From positions 186,001 through 250,000 of the forward strand of contig NZ_JAHKPZ010000004.1 in assembly GCF_018860825.1 (NCBI RefSeq): a DNA stretch of 64,000 nt, read 5' to 3'. The DNA is from Lacinutrix sp. C3R15 (GTDB taxonomy: Bacteria; Bacteroidota; Bacteroidia; Flavobacteriales; Flavobacteriaceae). Position 1 is the stretch's first letter. Each line of letters starts with the position of its first letter. Under the pieces are notes generated by a model. It was given only the letters and a program-made list of their open reading frames with translations. It had not been told where the DNA came from and did no database searches. Shown here one piece after another: positions 63,001 to 64,000 of the stretch. The position numbers and the translations under genes are program-made.

Positions 63001-64000
63001 AATGATGCTATTACTCCAGAAATCTCATTTAGCTATGAAACAACCTGTATTGTTGCTCAAGATAATCCAACACCAGATTTAAGTACTGATTTTGAAACTG
63101 GAGGTTTGTTTACATCACCTACTTTAACAGTAGATGCAACAACTGGAGAAATAGATGTTGCTTCTGCAACAGAAGGAATACATGATGTTGTGTATACGTA
63201 TAATGGAAATGAAGAAACATGTATAAGTGCAGGTGTCTATACCGCAACGATTACTTTTACTGAAGCAGTTCCTGCGATAACTACATTTGATTATGGAGAG
63301 ACTTCTTTCTGTGAACTAGAAAATACAATAGTTACACCTAACTTAGTAAGTGGTTTTACAACTGGAGGAAGCTTTAGTTCTACAACATTAACTGTAGATG
63401 AAACCACTGGTGCGTTAGATTTATCTACTGCAACCATAGGTAATCACGATATTACATACACATACCTAGCAAATGAAACAGCTTGTGAAGAAGATGGTGA
63501 TTTTACACTTAGTATAGAAATTACAGAAGCTACACCAACAATTGCAAATTTCACATATACCGAAAATTCATACTGTTCAAATAATGCTGCTGTTTTACCA
63601 GAATTAGCAACAGGTTTTACAACAGGAGGAATCTTTAGTGCAGAAGATGGTTTATCAATAGACGCTGCTACAGGAGAAATTACTTTTTCTACAAGTACTG
63701 TAGGAGATTATACAGTAAGCTATCAAGTAGATGAAGATATTACTACATGTACCGAAGGTAATTTAAGTACGTTTGCAATTTCTATTCAAGAAATAATTAC
63801 ACCAGAATTATCCTTTAGCTATACAGATACTTGTGAGCTAGTTGCAGATAATGTTATGCCATTATTAAATAACAACTTTGTATTAGGAGGTACCTTTAGT
63901 TCTGCTACCTTAACCGTAGATTCAGCAACTGGAGCAATTGATATTACTTCAGCAACTGCAGGAACACATAACGTAACATATACTTTTGCAGGCGATACAG
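57040..64000 (+). CDS. Giant multidomain T9SS-type adhesin, 3' end outside window
   Basis: The frame is open for 2,320 codons to the window edge with no stop. A long signal peptide (cut after about Ala44, KGFA-QL) is followed by a jelly-roll domain (46-215). Next come fibronectin III modules paired with cleaved-adhesin-like domains in three tandem units of about 250 residues, marked by CTTFDTPFF, CTSYDTPFY and CTSFTSPFV. Two pre-peptidase-C-like domains, a carbohydrate-binding-like domain (about 1660-1825) and, from about residue 1997, four Ig-like repeats of 86-88 residues complete the visible part. It probably ends in a T9SS sorting domain beyond the window. It should be a cell-surface adhesin. 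Confidence 0.9.
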   Translation, partial: MRNKLQKTVATKSFFSSRKMSENRGFIFAFTLALFLLISGKGFAQLSESFDTGIPGTWTLFGNGVGTSEWSTTLDGYSGTQGVSINPSADNIGDQNMAQYFLVTPQIAVPENGEIQFYTKQTSEIDNGAEYQIRISTAAQPDINGFNIVLQSYTETTLNVGLQTEYEKKIVEIPTSIPSGLNVYIAFVAVNTQDGANATGDEWFVDEVSILEGCIEVEDDTVVIEDITVDSALVTWSHPTATNFEIQIVPTGGVPADSGIPVTGTSYSLLNLDNQTEFDVYLSAICGNDTQSAFTGPYTFETLKYGLSCDAPIVVPDVSTTPYVLADNLANWVNPDEVYTTEGANCIQGNGLYNYLNGDKVFLTYTPTQDGLITITHTTFDNGDETNNCYNAQSSLFVYDSCASVGVNCIAGLNIINGFEPGSIDNLFVEAGETYVIVVSSPYGTGAGICFELEISGPTCAAPADFVYNNLTQNSVSYSWDNIGGFSDSWEYVVVPTGSGEPTGSGIATNTNLGNTINGLTTATTYDFYARSICNGVPGDWSNPNTFTTQCTTFDTPFFTDFSTATNDSPEPCWTTINVNDDNYTWAFIGGYATLATGNTQNENNDIYASPRINFDGTPKRIRYKHRATQGASTYTVKLSTTGVGYDDFTTVVLPSTTINNNSFQEIIVDLPEDIVGEVNIAWIVEPNASETALRVSIDDVTIEDKPSCPDPLNPFVLQITDSSAWLFWTVGDEETEWEVAIQDLDSGVPTTPGVITTSNFPYIVNGLDSGHRYEYYVRAVCDTDDFSEWVGPVPFTTLCTSYDTPFYESFNDDDYDTKKFCWEITDANNDSTTWFINDTYANIQPSIFTPASSYNDYLISPAINLDGTPKALTFDVRADFSLFATATRFGLEVLMSTTNTSPGSFSVISPLEIITNGAYEEKTIIVEGSGTVYFAFRVPPEFSGTMSALSIDNVRVNDAPSCPNPTDLVVDTTTATTADLSWSPGYQETAWNIVVQPEGSGIPTTTGIAVTSTDYNATGLTSDTNYEFYVMSDCETGDSEWVGPMVFRTLCTSFTSPFVETFNTDSDSESCWQTVNNNGDYYFWEFNSATFPYEGDEAAAILTTTNGNSDDWLISPTITITENQRLRFYYRVNSDLYIEDLDVLLSTNGTGLDQFTTQLYDSDTDPVVINNEEYREKIINFPAGISGDINIAFHVPYFPPCTCGYRGYGLFIDNVNIEDVPACAEPTNITFNNITDTQAQVTWDANGSETAWEISVQPTGSPAPVGDTDPAYLYSATTNPFTLTGLTASSEYDVYVRAICDGSESEWSGPIELLTLCSFENLCQYTFVLTSGYDISASLEITQNNQVTQSLPFNGEVAEEFPIFLCSGVEFSVYFATLGSSQSQYDDYQFDIINNEGVTVYSSPTGIPLRRVVYEGTAICGAISCPQPTDLTISETSVFSWTPGGSETQWEVAVQPYENGTLPQSGTIVSTNSYTPTASDFNDPNAVTYEYFVRAICGTDDQSYWSGPFSFVRNDDVSTAIPLPINSDDSCDISVNNVSFIGATVSSESMTCEGSNTGDIWFDFTAESLVHIIEINGFTGQFYLSSGDIPYPDITMTLYKDNGGSLEEISCTYDKVMVTMYSSELVVGDNYKLRLSLKNAESSTRIFNVCLRTPSDSCLIETVNGDFEDSVLGYVSGITSIATIQVVPGWRTNLTSWDDGAIFIWEGLVAPGFEPYDGSQCVQILADMANDPEVKGYYRDFDTSETTLFDFNYAHLGRSEGNIMQVYAGPPGGPYTMINENAAIAQAWTLVTGEYQVPENQNTTRFVFKASGDSYIGNIIDAVSFTPNNEIITPSAVVDCTNPIVSVAANGTGTWIPDANNPGNVIIDDANSNNTNISGFLQPGVYTFTWQTRYCENSIAFTYNGISDVPTIETPLEYCLNTTALPLTAMPTGSYSLVWYTQAVGGTGTSTAPIPDTSVVGDTSYYVANADANGCESPRVEIIVTVNDAITPEISFSYETTCIVAQDNPTPDLSTDFETGGLFTSPTLTVDATTGEIDVASATEGIHDVVYTYNGNEETCISAGVYTATITFTEAVPAITTFDYGETSFCELENTIVTPNLVSGFTTGGSFSSTTLTVDETTGALDLSTATIGNHDITYTYLANETACEEDGDFTLSIEITEATPTIANFTYTENSYCSNNAAVLPELATGFTTGGIFSAEDGLSIDAATGEITFSTSTVGDYTVSYQVDEDITTCTEGNLSTFAISIQEIITPELSFSYTDTCELVADNVMPLLNNNFVLGGTFSSATLTVDSATGAIDITSATAGTHNVTYTFAGDT
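63028..64000 (+). repeat. Tandem Ig-like repeats inside the giant adhesin
   Basis: Units start at 63028 (FSYETTC), 63286 (FDYGETSFC), 63550 (FTYTENSYC) and 63814 (FSYTDTC), spaced 258, 264 and 264 bases. Each has an F-T-T-G-G-x-F-S segment and a T-V-D-x-x-T-G-x-I/L core. The array probably continues past the edge. Confidence 0.85.

Overview
This 64 kb window comes from the chromosome of an AT-rich Bacteroidota, almost certainly a marine member of the Flavobacteriaceae. The evidence is the gliding/type IX secretion genes (sprE/porW, gldH), several secreted proteins with a YPNP-type T9SS sorting tail, an F-type ATPase cluster without beta and epsilon genes, TAnnTTTG-type -7 promoter boxes, and many lipoproteins with a relaxed lipobox. 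Most genes are housekeeping. No prophage, CRISPR array, insertion sequence, rRNA or tRNA gene was seen.

Layout. 1-4.3 kb: end of a family 9 glycosyltransferase, a PaaE-like flavin/2Fe-2S reductase, and a DUF5687 permease with its ABC ATPase. 4.6-13.4 kb: sprE/porW, a bactofilin, atpZ and a small membrane protein, then atpB-E-F-H-A-G, closed by a strong terminator. 13.5-20.7 kb: a lipoprotein, a polysaccharide flippase, dut, a sugar nucleotidyltransferase, and a TPR/DUF4292/EnvC-like trio. 20.8-25.7 kb: a thioesterase, a HU/SPOR-domain protein, dprA, trpS and plsC. 25.7-27.2 kb: a decayed patch holding an ORF without a start codon and a TlpA-like lipoprotein gene broken by two in-frame TAG codons. 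27.2-31 kb: an unusual anti-sigma/beta-barrel fusion with its ECF sigma factor, a lipoprotein and recA. 31.4-39.6 kb: a tiny lipopeptide-like ORF, a tRNA-hydroxylation cluster (trhO, U32/trhP-like, ferredoxin, radical SAM), then ricT, gldH and PBP1A. 39.8-43.4 kb: the two CoA-transferase subunits and a fused double-ABC peptide-import ATPase. 43.6-64 kb: three T9SS-exported surface proteins (an M43 metalloprotease, a 1,023-residue protein and a giant adhesin that runs off the right edge) around an exonuclease, a serine hydrolase, an alkyltransferase, a CNNM transporter and two TPR-transmembrane proteins, one of which carries an AraC-type DNA-binding domain.

How the parts connect. Envelope biology dominates: T9SS/gliding parts, peptidoglycan enzymes, surface-polysaccharide genes and T9SS cargo. 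The most interesting structure is at 43-57 kb. All three T9SS cargo genes have a related AATTwCGGkAAA element upstream, and it is nearly identical in front of the second and third. Between those two lies an overlapping gene pair for a TPR-TM-AraC regulator and a look-alike without a DNA-binding domain, so a local signalling circuit for surface-protein expression is a reasonable hypothesis. Other points of interest are the amber-interrupted redox lipoprotein, the ECF/anti-sigma protein that appears to span the whole envelope, side-by-side trhO and trhP-like genes with a dedicated ferredoxin, and a family of small dispersed hairpins between genes. All function calls are from reading the sequence; no database search was run.
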